From: Clostridium lundense DSM 17049
GTDB lineage: Bacteria; Bacillota; Clostridia; Clostridiales; Clostridiaceae
Reading direction: 5' to 3'
Length of the DNA: 64,000 bases
NCBI RefSeq assembly: GCF_000619945.1
Contig: NZ_JHVC01000020.1
Location: 1-64,000 of the forward strand
The notes beneath the pieces were generated by a model. It worked only from the letters and a program-made list of their open reading frames with translations. It was not told the origin of the DNA and did no database searches. Made by a program: the position numbers and the translations under genes. Shown piece after piece: positions 34,267 through 42,994 of this stretch. How positions within the stretch are numbered: the stretch's first letter is position 1; each line of letters opens with the position of its first letter.

Positions 34267-36258
34267 ATGGATAATAAATATGATTACTTTACTACTTCTA
34301 ATAAAATTTACATGATAATAATAGCAATTTTAATACTTGGTATTATGCATTATAATGTTGAGTTAGGAATAATATTGATTTCCTTTTATACAATTTTACT
34401 TATATATAACACAAAAAATAATAAAACGAGAAAGAACGAGTGGAAAAAGTTTATAGAGAACTTTTCGGCCAAAATGGATGATGCTTCAAGAAATACCTTA
34501 TTAAAGCTGCCTCTACCTATGATTATCGTAGGGCTAAATGGAAATATATTGTGGTACAATCAAAACTTTTCTTTAATAATCAAAGGAGAGGATGTATTAG
34601 AAAGAAATATATCAGCAGTTATTAAAGGGTTTAATTTTAAGCAAGTATTAGATGGGAAAAAGAGCTATATCAAATGTACCCAAATAATGAATAATTATTA
34701 TGATATTTATACTAATATAGTTGAAACTGATCAAGGCAAAAATACTAAGGACAAGATAATATTAGTTTATTTATGTGATATAACAGAAATGTACAATATA
34801 GTAAAAAGCATAGATGAAAATAAAGAAACTGTAATGCTTATAGAAGTAGATAATTTAGATGATGTTATAAAAACTACAGAAGAAGATAAAAGACCTATGA
34901 TTATTGCAGAAATCGAAAAAAGTATAAATGGTTATGCTCAAAGTTTAAATGCTATGTTAAAGAAATATGGGTCTAGTAAATATGTACTTTCCATTCAAGA
35001 TAAGTATATTCAAAAAGAAATGGAAAAAAAATTTGATATATTAGATTCTGTAAGGGAAATAAATATTGGAAATAAGCTAACAGTGACATTAAGTATAGGA
35101 ATAGGAAGAGGAGGAGATACTCCTCTAGAAAATGAAAGTTATGCAGTGTCTGCTAAGGAATTAGCTTTAGGAAGGGGAGGAGATCAGGCTGTAGTAAAAA
35201 GCGGAGAAAAGTTAGCTTTTTATGGAGGGAAAACAAAGGAAGTTGAGAAAAGAACTAAGGTAAGAGCAAGGGTCATAGCCCACGCATTAATGGATTTGAT
35301 TAATGAAAGTGATAAAGTGTTCATAATGGGACATATAAATGCAGATATAGATTGTTTAGGATCTGCTGTTGGAATTTATAGTACAGTTAAATCATTAAAT
35401 AAAGAATGTTATATAATATTAGATGTAATTAATAATAGTATCAAGCGTATGATGGAAAGGCTTAAACTAGAGGATGGTTATGATAATGCATTTGTAGATA
35501 GTGCAAGAGCAATCGATAATATAGATGAGGATAGTCTTTTGATACTAGTAGATGTTCATAGCAAAGGTTATGTTGATAGCATGAAGGTTATTGAAAAAGC
35601 AAAGAGACTAGTTATAATAGATCATCACAGAAAATCTACTGATTCAATAGAAGGATCTCTATTAAGTTATATAGAGCCATATGCTTCATCAACATCAGAA
35701 TTAGTTACAGAAATGATACAATATATGGTAGAAAAGCCTAAGCTAAAAACTATTGAAGCGGAGGCTTTGCTTGCGGGTATATGTGTTGATACAAAGAATT
35801 TTTATTTTAAAACAGGGGTTAGGACCTTTGAGGCTGCTTCTTTTTTAAGAAGATTAGGAGCAGATACTTTAGATGTTAAGAGATTATTCTCAGATGATTT
35901 AGGAACTCATTTGAAAAAATATGAGATAATAAAATCAGCTAAAGTAACAAATGGAATAGCGATAGCTATATGTCCACCAATAATAGAAGATACTGTATTG
36001 GCTGCACAGGCAGCGGATGAGCTACTAAATATTACAGGTATCCATTCCTCCTTTGTATTTGTTAAAATAGGAGAAGAAGTTTTTATAAGTGGTAGATCCC
36101 TTGGTGATATAAATGTGCAGGTAATACTAGAATCTTTAGGAGGCGGAGGACACATGACTATGGCTGGAGCTAGACTTAAATCTGTTTCAATTGAAGAAGC
36201 AGTGCAAAAGTTAGAAAATGCTATAGATAAATACTTAAGGGAAGGTGAAGAGAAATGA
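34267..36258 (+). CDS. gdpP: Cyclic di-AMP phosphodiesterase GdpP
   Basis: 663 residues. Two membrane helices (about 15-55), a PAS domain (about 90-170), a degenerate GGDEF domain (about 190-320), then DHH and DHHA1 domains. The catalytic DHH motifs are GHINADIDCLGSA, LVDVHS and IIDHH; DHHA1 ends with SLGGGGHMTMAGARL. Hydrolyses c-di-AMP to pApA and so tunes potassium and osmolyte transport, which fits the nearby Trk locus. Overlaps rplI by 4 bases (ATGA). Confidence 0.95.
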   Translation: MDNKYDYFTTSNKIYMIIIAILILGIMHYNVELGIILISFYTILLIYNTKNNKTRKNEWKKFIENFSAKMDDASRNTLLKLPLPMIIVGLNGNILWYNQNFSLIIKGEDVLERNISAVIKGFNFKQVLDGKKSYIKCTQIMNNYYDIYTNIVETDQGKNTKDKIILVYLCDITEMYNIVKSIDENKETVMLIEVDNLDDVIKTTEEDKRPMIIAEIEKSINGYAQSLNAMLKKYGSSKYVLSIQDKYIQKEMEKKFDILDSVREINIGNKLTVTLSIGIGRGGDTPLENESYAVSAKELALGRGGDQAVVKSGEKLAFYGGKTKEVEKRTKVRARVIAHALMDLINESDKVFIMGHINADIDCLGSAVGIYSTVKSLNKECYIILDVINNSIKRMMERLKLEDGYDNAFVDSARAIDNIDEDSLLILVDVHSKGYVDSMKVIEKAKRLVIIDHHRKSTDSIEGSLLSYIEPYASSTSELVTEMIQYMVEKPKLKTIEAEALLAGICVDTKNFYFKTGVRTFEAASFLRRLGADTLDVKRLFSDDLGTHLKKYEIIKSAKVTNGIAIAICPPIIEDTVLAAQAADELLNITGIHSSFVFVKIGEEVFISGRSLGDINVQVILESLGGGGHMTMAGARLKSVSIEEAVQKLENAIDKYLREGEEK

Positions 36259-36698
36259 AGGTAATTTTATTATCAGATGTAAAAAATGTAGGTAAAAAGG
36301 GAGATGTGGTAAACTCATCAGATGGGTATGCAAGAAATTTTTTATTCCCAAGAAAGTTAGCTATAGAAGCTAATGATGCAAATATGCATGTCTTAAATAA
36401 TAAAAAGGAAGCAGAAAGAAGACAAAAGATTGCAGAAATTGAGGAAGCACAAAAAGTAGCTAATTTCTTAAAAGGTAAGGAAATAAGATTAAAAGTTAAA
36501 TCAGGAGAAAGCGGAAGACTATTTGGATCTATTACAGGTAAGGATATATCAGAAGCAATAAAGAAGAATTTTAATATAGATATAGATAAAAAGAAAATAG
36601 TAGTAGATGCTATAAGACAATTAGGCGGTTATGAAGTAGAGGTTAAGGTATATCCAGAAGTTTCTACAAAAATTAAGGTTGTTGTCGAAGAGCAATAA
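36255..36698 (+). CDS. rplI: Ribosomal protein bL9
   Basis: 147 residues. MKVILLSDVKNVGKKGDVVN, SDGYARNFLFPRKLA, a long central helix rich in Lys/Glu, and a C-terminal domain with SGRLFGSIT and HKKIVVDAI-like DKKKIVVDAIRQLG. ATG overlaps the gdpP stop, so it is translationally coupled. Confidence 0.98.
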   Translation: MKVILLSDVKNVGKKGDVVNSSDGYARNFLFPRKLAIEANDANMHVLNNKKEAERRQKIAEIEEAQKVANFLKGKEIRLKVKSGESGRLFGSITGKDISEAIKKNFNIDIDKKKIVVDAIRQLGGYEVEVKVYPEVSTKIKVVVEEQ

Positions 36699-36709
36699 GG
36701 AGGATAAGT

Positions 36710-38605
36710 GTGAAATCACAATTTATTAATGATTTTGAAAAAGATTCATCTAAATTTCTACCTTTAGATATGCAAATAAATGTACTATTTGAGATTATAA
36801 AAAAAGTTCTAGATGAGAAAGCTATAAGATCAAGAACTGTAAAATTTAAACTTCAAAATTATATAGACAGCAATAACGATTATGAAAGATTATATGCTCT
36901 AAATAAAATAATAAGTGATGGTAAGGGTATAAAAGTAATTCCTGATGAAAAAAATGTTTTTGAGGCTTTAGACAATACTAATACATGGATATCAGAAAAC
37001 TTAGCTAAAAGATATGTTCAAAGTAATATAGAAAAAGAAGTAGAAAAAAACTTAATTGAAAAACAAGATAAATACATGGATGAAATAAGGCTTGGCATTA
37101 TAAAAAAACAAAAGGGCCCTGAGAATGGAAAGACTCTTAAAAAGTATGCTGAGTTAGAAGTCTTAGATTCCAAAAAACTTACAAAAAGCATACAAAGTTT
37201 ATTAAGACCAGAGTCTTTTTCTGAAATTGTTGGACAGGAAACAGCTATAAAATCTTTACTTTCAAAGATAGCATCTCCATATCCACAACATATTATACTA
37301 TATGGACCACCAGGAGTAGGAAAGACTACTGCGGCTAGGTTAGCATTAGAAGAGGCTAAAAAGTTAAAAAATACTCCTTTCGATGAAACGGCTAAATTTG
37401 TTGAAGTCGATGGAACAACTCTTAGATGGGATCCACGAGAGATAACTAATCCATTGTTGGGTTCCGTACATGATCCTATATATCAGGGTAGCAAAAGGGA
37501 CTTAGCAGAAATTGGGGTACCTGAGCCTAAACCAGGATTAGTTACAGAGGCGCATGGAGGAGTACTATTTATTGATGAAATAGGGGAATTGGATTCTATT
37601 TTACAAAATAAGTTATTAAAAGTATTGGAAGATAAACGAGTTGAATTTTCATCATCATATTATGATCCAGATGATGAAAATACACCTAAATATATAAAAT
37701 ATCTTTTTGAAAATGGAGCTCCAGCAGATTTTGTACTTATAGGAGCTACAACAAGAGAGCCTCAAGATATAAATCCAGCATTAAGATCTAGATGTACAGA
37801 AGTCTATTTTCATCCTTTAACTCCTAAGGATATAGAATCTATAATAATAAATGCAGCTCAAAAATTAAATATAGATTTAGCAGATGGTATACCAGAAATA
37901 ATAAGTAGATATACCATTGAAGGAAGAAAAGCAGTAAATATTTTAGCAGATGTATATGGATATGTACTTTATAGCAAAAATCTTGATGCAACTAAAGATA
38001 AAGTAAGAATAGAGATAGAAGATCTAAAAGAAATTATAGGAATAAATAGACTAGTTCCTTATGAAGAAATGAATAATGAAGATAAATATGAAGTAGGTCA
38101 TATTTATGGATTAGGGGTTAGTGGATATATTGGTTCTACATTAGAGATCGAAGCATCTGTTTTTGAGGCAAAAGAAAAGGGACATGGTAAAGTAAGATTT
38201 AATGATACTGCAGGAACTATGGCCAAGGATTCTGTATTTAATGCAGCCTCAGTTATAAGAAAACTTACAGATAGAGATATAAGTGATTATGATATACATG
38301 TAAATGTCATAGGTGGAGGAAGAATAGACGGGCCTTCAGCAGGTGCGGCAATTACTATATGTATAATAAGTGCGCTTTTAAATAAACCTATTAGACAAGA
38401 CATAGCTATTACTGGTGAGATATCTTTAAGAGGTAAAGTTAAGCCAGTAGGAGGGATTTTTGAAAAGATATATGGAGCAAGAAGAAAAGGAATTAAGCTT
38501 GTATTAGTTCCAAAGGATAATTTAAAAGAAGTTCCAACAGGACTTGAAGATATAGATGTAAGGACAGTAGAGGATATAGAAGAATTAATGAAAATAGTAT
38601 TTTAG
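36710..38605 (+). CDS. lonC: Lon-family ATP-dependent protease LonC
   Basis: 631 residues. A helical N-terminal region (1-160), an AAA+ module with Walker A YGPPGVGKTTAARLA (about 199-213) and Walker B VLFIDEIGELD, and a C-terminal Lon protease domain with the Ser in DGPSAGAAIT (about 540) and the partner Lys in GKVKPVGGIFEK. There is no classic LonN domain. The subgroup is restricted to spore-formers (TIGR02903). GTG start with AAGGAGG 7 bases upstream. Placed between rplI and dnaB, as in other clostridia. Confidence 0.92.
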   Translation: MKSQFINDFEKDSSKFLPLDMQINVLFEIIKKVLDEKAIRSRTVKFKLQNYIDSNNDYERLYALNKIISDGKGIKVIPDEKNVFEALDNTNTWISENLAKRYVQSNIEKEVEKNLIEKQDKYMDEIRLGIIKKQKGPENGKTLKKYAELEVLDSKKLTKSIQSLLRPESFSEIVGQETAIKSLLSKIASPYPQHIILYGPPGVGKTTAARLALEEAKKLKNTPFDETAKFVEVDGTTLRWDPREITNPLLGSVHDPIYQGSKRDLAEIGVPEPKPGLVTEAHGGVLFIDEIGELDSILQNKLLKVLEDKRVEFSSSYYDPDDENTPKYIKYLFENGAPADFVLIGATTREPQDINPALRSRCTEVYFHPLTPKDIESIIINAAQKLNIDLADGIPEIISRYTIEGRKAVNILADVYGYVLYSKNLDATKDKVRIEIEDLKEIIGINRLVPYEEMNNEDKYEVGHIYGLGVSGYIGSTLEIEASVFEAKEKGHGKVRFNDTAGTMAKDSVFNAASVIRKLTDRDISDYDIHVNVIGGGRIDGPSAGAAITICIISALLNKPIRQDIAITGEISLRGKVKPVGGIFEKIYGARRKGIKLVLVPKDNLKEVPTGLEDIDVRTVEDIEELMKIVF

Positions 38606-38660
38606 AAATAAGTTTAAACATTAAAAAAGTGTTAAAACTTACTACTAAGGAGAGATGAGT

Positions 38661-39995
38661 ATGAATGCACCATTAAAAAGTATGCCTCATAATATAGAAG
38701 CTGAACAATGTGTGCTAGGTTCTATGATGCTTGACAAATCTTCTATAGCCCAAGCTTTGGAGTTGCTTATTAAAGAAGATTTTTATAAAGATGCACATCA
38801 AGTAATGTTTAATGCTATATTAGATTTATATCAAAAAGATATAGCTGTAGACTTAGTAACTATTACTGAAAATCTTCAAGCAAAAGAAAAATTGGAAGCA
38901 GCAGGGGGAATCACATATATAAGCCAGGTTTGTGGCTCTGTGATTTCTACAGCAAATTTACAGTCTTATATAAAAATAGTTAAAGATAAATCTACATTAA
39001 GAAAACTTATAAGAGCTTCAACAGATATAATAGAAAATAGTTATAATAAACAGGATGATGTTGAAGCAATTGTAGATTTAGCTGAGAAAAAAATATTTAA
39101 TATAGGAAGTAATAGAAATACTGGTGATTTTGAAGCAATGAGTACTGTTTTGGAGAGAGGTTTCTTTGAAATAGAAAAAATGTTTAATAATAAAGGTGGG
39201 GTTACAGGTGTACCTTCAGGCTTTCCTGAGTTAGATTCTAAAACATCTGGATTCCAAAAGGGAGACATGATACTCATAGCAGCAAGACCATCTATGGGAA
39301 AGACAACTTTTGCACTGAACTTAGCTCAGTATGCAGCATTAAGAGGTGGTAAGAGCATAGCAGTATTTTCTCTAGAAATGTCAAAGGAACAACTTGCCTA
39401 TAAACTTTTATGTTCAGAAGCAAATGTAGATATGCTTAAGTTAAGAACAGGAAACTTAGAAGATAAAGATTGGGAGAATATTGCAAAAGCTTCAGGACCA
39501 CTATCTTCAGCAAGAATATTTATCGATGACACTGCGGGTATTTCTGTTATGGAAATGAGATCTAAATGTAGAAGGTTGAAAATAGAGAATGGTATAGACA
39601 TGATAGTTATAGACTATCTTCAGCTTATGTCAGGTAGTAGGGGGTCCGAGAGTAGACAGCAAGAGGTATCAGAGATTTCTCGTTCTATAAAGGCTCTTGC
39701 AAAAGAAATGGAGTGCCCAGTAATAGCTTTATCTCAGCTTTCTAGAGCCCCAGAACAAAGAACAGATCATAGACCTATGCTTTCTGACCTAAGAGAATCA
39801 GGTTCTATAGAGCAGGATGCTGACTTAGTTATGTTCTTATATAGAGATGAATATTATAATAAAGAAACAGAGGACAAAAATGTAGCAGAATGTATAATAG
39901 CAAAACAAAGAAATGGTCCTACAGGAACAGTAAAACTTGCTTGGTTAGGACAATTCAGTAAGTTTGGAAGATTAGATGTAGTACATCAAGAATAG
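38661..39995 (+). CDS. dnaB: Replicative DNA helicase DnaB
   Basis: 444 residues. N-terminal primase-binding domain starts PHNIEAEQCVLGSMM; RecA-like motor has Walker A ARPSMGKTTFALN (about 206-218), VIDYLQLMSG as Walker B, the QLSR sensor and DLRESGSIEQDADLV. Start: AAGGAG is 8 bases before ATG 38661 and only 2 before ATG 38655. In low-GC Firmicutes this is also called dnaC. Confidence 0.97.
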   Translation: MNAPLKSMPHNIEAEQCVLGSMMLDKSSIAQALELLIKEDFYKDAHQVMFNAILDLYQKDIAVDLVTITENLQAKEKLEAAGGITYISQVCGSVISTANLQSYIKIVKDKSTLRKLIRASTDIIENSYNKQDDVEAIVDLAEKKIFNIGSNRNTGDFEAMSTVLERGFFEIEKMFNNKGGVTGVPSGFPELDSKTSGFQKGDMILIAARPSMGKTTFALNLAQYAALRGGKSIAVFSLEMSKEQLAYKLLCSEANVDMLKLRTGNLEDKDWENIAKASGPLSSARIFIDDTAGISVMEMRSKCRRLKIENGIDMIVIDYLQLMSGSRGSESRQQEVSEISRSIKALAKEMECPVIALSQLSRAPEQRTDHRPMLSDLRESGSIEQDADLVMFLYRDEYYNKETEDKNVAECIIAKQRNGPTGTVKLAWLGQFSKFGRLDVVHQE

Positions 39996-40001
39996 AGATA
40001 T

Positions 40002-40029
40002 AAAAAGGAGGTATTTTTACCTCTTTTTT
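40002..40029 (+). terminator. Terminator after dnaB
   Basis: AAAAAGGAGGTA (40002-40013) pairs with TACCTCTTTTTT (40018-40029) with one bulged base and a T-run. Confidence 0.8.
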
Positions 40030-40075
40030 ATTTCTATCTGATGATTACTCCCTTTAATATTCTCATTTTGTTCAA

Positions 40076-40165
40076 AGCGGAAGTAAAGATCAGTTACATC
40101 CATAGATAAAGATTTCTAAGCTTCAAAGGGAGTTTTTACTTCCTTTGAAGCTTAGAAATCTTTTT
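40076..40165 (+). repeat. Dispersed intergenic repeat, most complete copy, with 22-bp hairpin
   Basis: AGTAAAGATCAG (40082-40093) followed by the 32-base unit 40112-40143 (ATTTCTAAGCTTCAAAGGGA...). The arms 40108-40131 and 40141-40163 form a 22-23 bp nearly perfect stem (AAAGATTTCTAAGCTTCAAAGG and its complement) ending in five T. It could serve as a second terminator before the tRNA. Related copies are at 618-699 and 23074-23152. Confidence 0.7.
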
Positions 40166-40227
40166 GTGAGTGAACTATAAAATTTGAATATTATGTTTTA
40201 TTATGGTAAAATATATGATATAAGTTT

Positions 40228-40303
40228 GCTCCTGTAGCACAGTTGGTAGTGCAGCTGATTCGTAATCAGCAGGTCGCAGGTTCAAACCCTGTCAGGAGCA
40301 CCA
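40228..40303 (+). tRNA. tRNA-Thr (anticodon CGT)
   Basis: 76 bases with encoded CCA. Acceptor arms GCTCCTG and CAGGAGC with discriminator A; D arm TAGCACAGTTGGTAGTGCA; anticodon stem GCTGA/TCAGC with loop TTCGTAA, so anticodon CGT (codon ACG); T arm GCAGG TTCAAAC CCTGT. It stands alone between dnaB and convergent argJ, whose stop is 10 bases past its end. Confidence 0.97.
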
Positions 40304-40312
40304 GAAAATTAA

Positions 40313-41530
40313 TTAAGTTCTGTAATGCCCGTTTATTTCAACATATTTATATGTCAAATCACATCCCCAGGCTTTTGCACTATATTGTCCATCGCTTAAA
40401 TCTACATATAATACAATACTGTCAGTTTCAAGAATTTTTCTAGCCTTATCTTCATCGAAATTTATATTCATTCCATTTTTAAATACTTCAATTTCTCCAA
40501 GAGAACTTTTAAAAGTAAGACTTACCTTATCTATAGAAAATTCACCATCTGAATATCCAAGAGCACAAATTACCCTTCCCCAGTTTGGGTCACTTCCAAA
40601 TAAAGCTGCTTTCACCAAATTTGAAGATACTATTGACATAGCACATTTTTTAGCGCTATCTATACTACATGCATTTACAACATATGCTTCTATAAGTTTA
40701 GTGGCTCCTTCACCATCTCTTGCTATTTTTTTTGCAAGTTCCATGTTTATAAAATCTAAAGCCTTTTTAAAAATTTTATAATTATCATTTTCAGAATCTA
40801 TTATTTTATTTTCAGCAGCCCCATTAGCAATTGCCAAAAACATATCATTAGTGCTTACATCACCATCTACGGAAATCATGTTGTAGGAATCTTTAGCACT
40901 GTTTTTTACTGCTTTATTAAGCATTTCTTTGCTTATATTAGCATCTGTTACCACGAAGCTTAACATAGTAGCCATATTAGGCTTAATCATTCCAGAGCCT
41001 TTTGCGGCACCACTAAGCACTACTTTTTTACTATCCATCTCTATTTCTACAGTTATATATTTAGCCTTTGTATCAGTAGTAAGAATAGCTTGTACAGTAT
41101 CATCTCCACCGTCACTGGAAATTTTACTACAAACTTTTTTTATGCCATTTTCCATAATATCCATTGGAATAGGCACACCAATTACTCCAGTAGATGCTTG
41201 CAGTACTTCTTCCGGTTTTAAACCTAGTTCTTTAGCAGTAATGTCATTTATAATTTTTGCATCCTTAAAACCATTATCACCAGTACATGCATTTGCATGT
41301 CCACTATTTATAATAATAGCTTGAGTATTATGATTTTTTATATTTTCCATATTTAAAACTATACAAGCAGCCTTTACTTTATTTGTAGTAAATGTACCTG
41401 CTGATACAGCATTTTTTTCGCTATATATAATAGCAAGATCTTTTTTAGAACTTTTTTTGAGACCTGCTGCAATTCCTGCTGTCTTAAATCCTTTAACATC
41501 ACTAATAAAACTGTTATTTAATATTTTCAT
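40313..41530 (-). CDS. argJ: Bifunctional glutamate N-acetyltransferase / N-acetylglutamate synthase ArgJ
   Basis: 405 residues. Self-cleaving enzyme of arginine synthesis that moves the acetyl group from N-acetylornithine to glutamate. The cleavage site region GMIKPNMATMLSFV with the nucleophilic Thr is near residue 190, and INSGHANACTG and TGVIGVPIPMD are conserved N-terminal motifs; GSDPNWGRVICALGYS is the C-terminal half signature. AGAAGGAGG is 8 bases before the ATG. argC is upstream on the same strand, 279 bases away across a folded intergenic element. Confidence 0.96.
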   Translation of the reverse strand: MKILNNSFISDVKGFKTAGIAAGLKKSSKKDLAIIYSEKNAVSAGTFTTNKVKAACIVLNMENIKNHNTQAIIINSGHANACTGDNGFKDAKIINDITAKELGLKPEEVLQASTGVIGVPIPMDIMENGIKKVCSKISSDGGDDTVQAILTTDTKAKYITVEIEMDSKKVVLSGAAKGSGMIKPNMATMLSFVVTDANISKEMLNKAVKNSAKDSYNMISVDGDVSTNDMFLAIANGAAENKIIDSENDNYKIFKKALDFINMELAKKIARDGEGATKLIEAYVVNACSIDSAKKCAMSIVSSNLVKAALFGSDPNWGRVICALGYSDGEFSIDKVSLTFKSSLGEIEVFKNGMNINFDEDKARKILETDSIVLYVDLSDGQYSAKAWGCDLTYKYVEINGHYRT

Positions 41531-41564
41531 ATATTATTTCCTCCTTCTAAATCAAGTGATTATT

Positions 41565-41790
41565 AGGTTCAGGTGTAGTTTGCTTAAGAGAATTACTCTC
41601 TCCATCTGAACCTTATTAAGAGAGTTCTTAGGAGCTTTGCTTCTTAGAAATCCTTATCCTTTAGGGGAAGAACTTATCCAGGAGCGTAGCATCCGCTAGC
41701 TTCCACCTGTAGAAAAGCATAGAACCAAAATCTTTGATTTTGTGTGAATCGCTTTCACAGAGTGTGTAGGGAGTATTGCGGATGGTAGCT
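41565..41790. repeat. Structured, GC-richer intergenic element between argC and argJ
   Basis: The stretch is visibly richer in G+C than its surroundings and holds several hairpins: AGGTTCAG/CTGAACCT (41565-41572 with 41606-41613), CAAAATC/GATTTTG (41726-41732 with 41736-41742), TGTGAA/TTCACA (41743-41748 with 41754-41759) and GTAGCATCCGC against GCGGATGGTAG. It contains CTTCTTAGAAATCCTTATCC, a loose match to the dispersed repeat. No T-box (no GGTGG...ACCGCG) and no ORF. It may be a mobile-type repeat or an operon attenuator. Confidence 0.5.
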
Positions 41791-41809
41791 ATCAGATAAA
41801 TTTAAATTA

Positions 41810-42847
41810 TTATATTTGCATAGATAGAAGATCAAGGCCTTCTTTTTCATCAATTCCAAACATTATATTCATATTCTGTATAGCTTGTCCTGCTGCTCCT
41901 TTTATTAAATTATCTATAGCAGATATAACAATTATTTTATTAGTTCTTTTATCTATTCTAATAGCAATATCACATAGATTACTTCCTCTTACATTTCGTG
42001 TATCAGGTAAATTTTTTAAAATTCTAATAAAATATTCATTACCATAAAATGAATTATATAAGTTATACAAATCTTCTTCTGATATATATGTTTTTAAGTT
42101 GGCATAGCAAGTTGCTAGAATACCACGATTCATTGGTATTAGATGAGGAGTAAATGTTAATATAACTTCCTTTTTAGCTGCAGCGGATAATTGTTGCTCA
42201 ATTTCAGGAGTATGCCTGTGTTCAGCTACACCATATGCCTTTACTGATTCATTACATTCACAAAATAATGAGTTGGTTTTCAATGCTCTACCTGCACCTG
42301 ATATACCTGATTTTCCATCTATGATTATGGAATTTGTATCTATTAAGCCTTCTTTTAATAAAGGATACACTGCTAAAATACTTGCTGTAGTATAACAACC
42401 AGGATTAGCAATGAGATTACTTGTTTTTATTTTTTCCCTATATATTTCTGGAAGACCATATACAGATTCTTTTAGTAAATTTTTTGCATTATGTTCTATG
42501 CCATACCATTCCTTATATACTTCAGCAGAATTTAACCTATAATCTGCTCCCAAATCTATAACTTTTATGTTATTTAGCAAGGCTTTTTTTACAATATTGA
42601 AGGAGCTTCCATTAGGTAATGCAATAAAGAGTACATCAATCTGATTTAATTTACATTCACATTCTTCAAGGCTTATGCATTTATTTTGTATAAAGTTAGA
42701 GTAATTGTTGTATATATCACTAAATTTTGAGCCTGCATAATTATGAGAGCACATAAACTTGAGTTCTACTTTTGGATGTTTGTGCAAAAACCATACTAAC
42801 TGTTGCCCTGCGTAACCAGTAGCGCCGAGAATTCCTGCAGTTATCAT
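41810..42847 (-). CDS. argC: N-acetyl-gamma-glutamyl-phosphate reductase
   Basis: 345 residues. NADPH-dependent reductase of the third step to ornithine. GILGATGYAGQQL at 5-17 is the nucleotide-binding fold, NPGCYTTASIL holds the catalytic Cys, and HRHTPEIEQQ the catalytic His; DIAIRIDKRT and NLIKGAAGQAIQNMN close the protein. AGGAGGTG lies 6 bases before ATG 42847; an upstream in-frame extension to 42883 has no site. Confidence 0.97.
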   Translation of the reverse strand: MITAGILGATGYAGQQLVWFLHKHPKVELKFMCSHNYAGSKFSDIYNNYSNFIQNKCISLEECECKLNQIDVLFIALPNGSSFNIVKKALLNNIKVIDLGADYRLNSAEVYKEWYGIEHNAKNLLKESVYGLPEIYREKIKTSNLIANPGCYTTASILAVYPLLKEGLIDTNSIIIDGKSGISGAGRALKTNSLFCECNESVKAYGVAEHRHTPEIEQQLSAAAKKEVILTFTPHLIPMNRGILATCYANLKTYISEEDLYNLYNSFYGNEYFIRILKNLPDTRNVRGSNLCDIAIRIDKRTNKIIVISAIDNLIKGAAGQAIQNMNIMFGIDEKEGLDLLSMQI

Positions 42848-42874
42848 ACTATCACCTCCTGAAAATATATATAG

Positions 42875-42950
42875 ATTATACATAAAAATAAATATATATT
42901 CAATAGATTTTATAAAAAATATTGAATATATATAAATAAGATAGTATAAT
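42875..42950. promoter_or_regulatory. Symmetric divergent promoters and operator for argC and argB
   Basis: ATATATATTCAATA (42892-42905) is the exact reverse complement of TATTGAATATATAT (42920-42933). Each arm supplies a -35 TTGAAT: leftward complement of 42898-42903 then 17 bases to TATAAT (complement of 42875-42880); rightward 42922-42927 then 17 bases to TATAAT (42945-42950). The TGAAT plus A/T pattern resembles ARG boxes (TGAATWWWWATTCA) bound by ArgR/AhrC, so one repressor could shut both promoters. Confidence 0.75.
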
Positions 42951-42994
42951 TATTCAAAAATCATATTATTATGTTTGAAAGTTGGTGTAATAAA

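Noticed and set aside
38661..39995. Intein in DnaB or GyrA
   Set aside because: Both proteins have normal length with uninterrupted Walker and catalytic motifs.
41531..41809. Possible T-box or arginine riboswitch
   Set aside because: No T-box sequence, specifier loop or anti-terminator pattern; hairpins are present but do not match a class I know.
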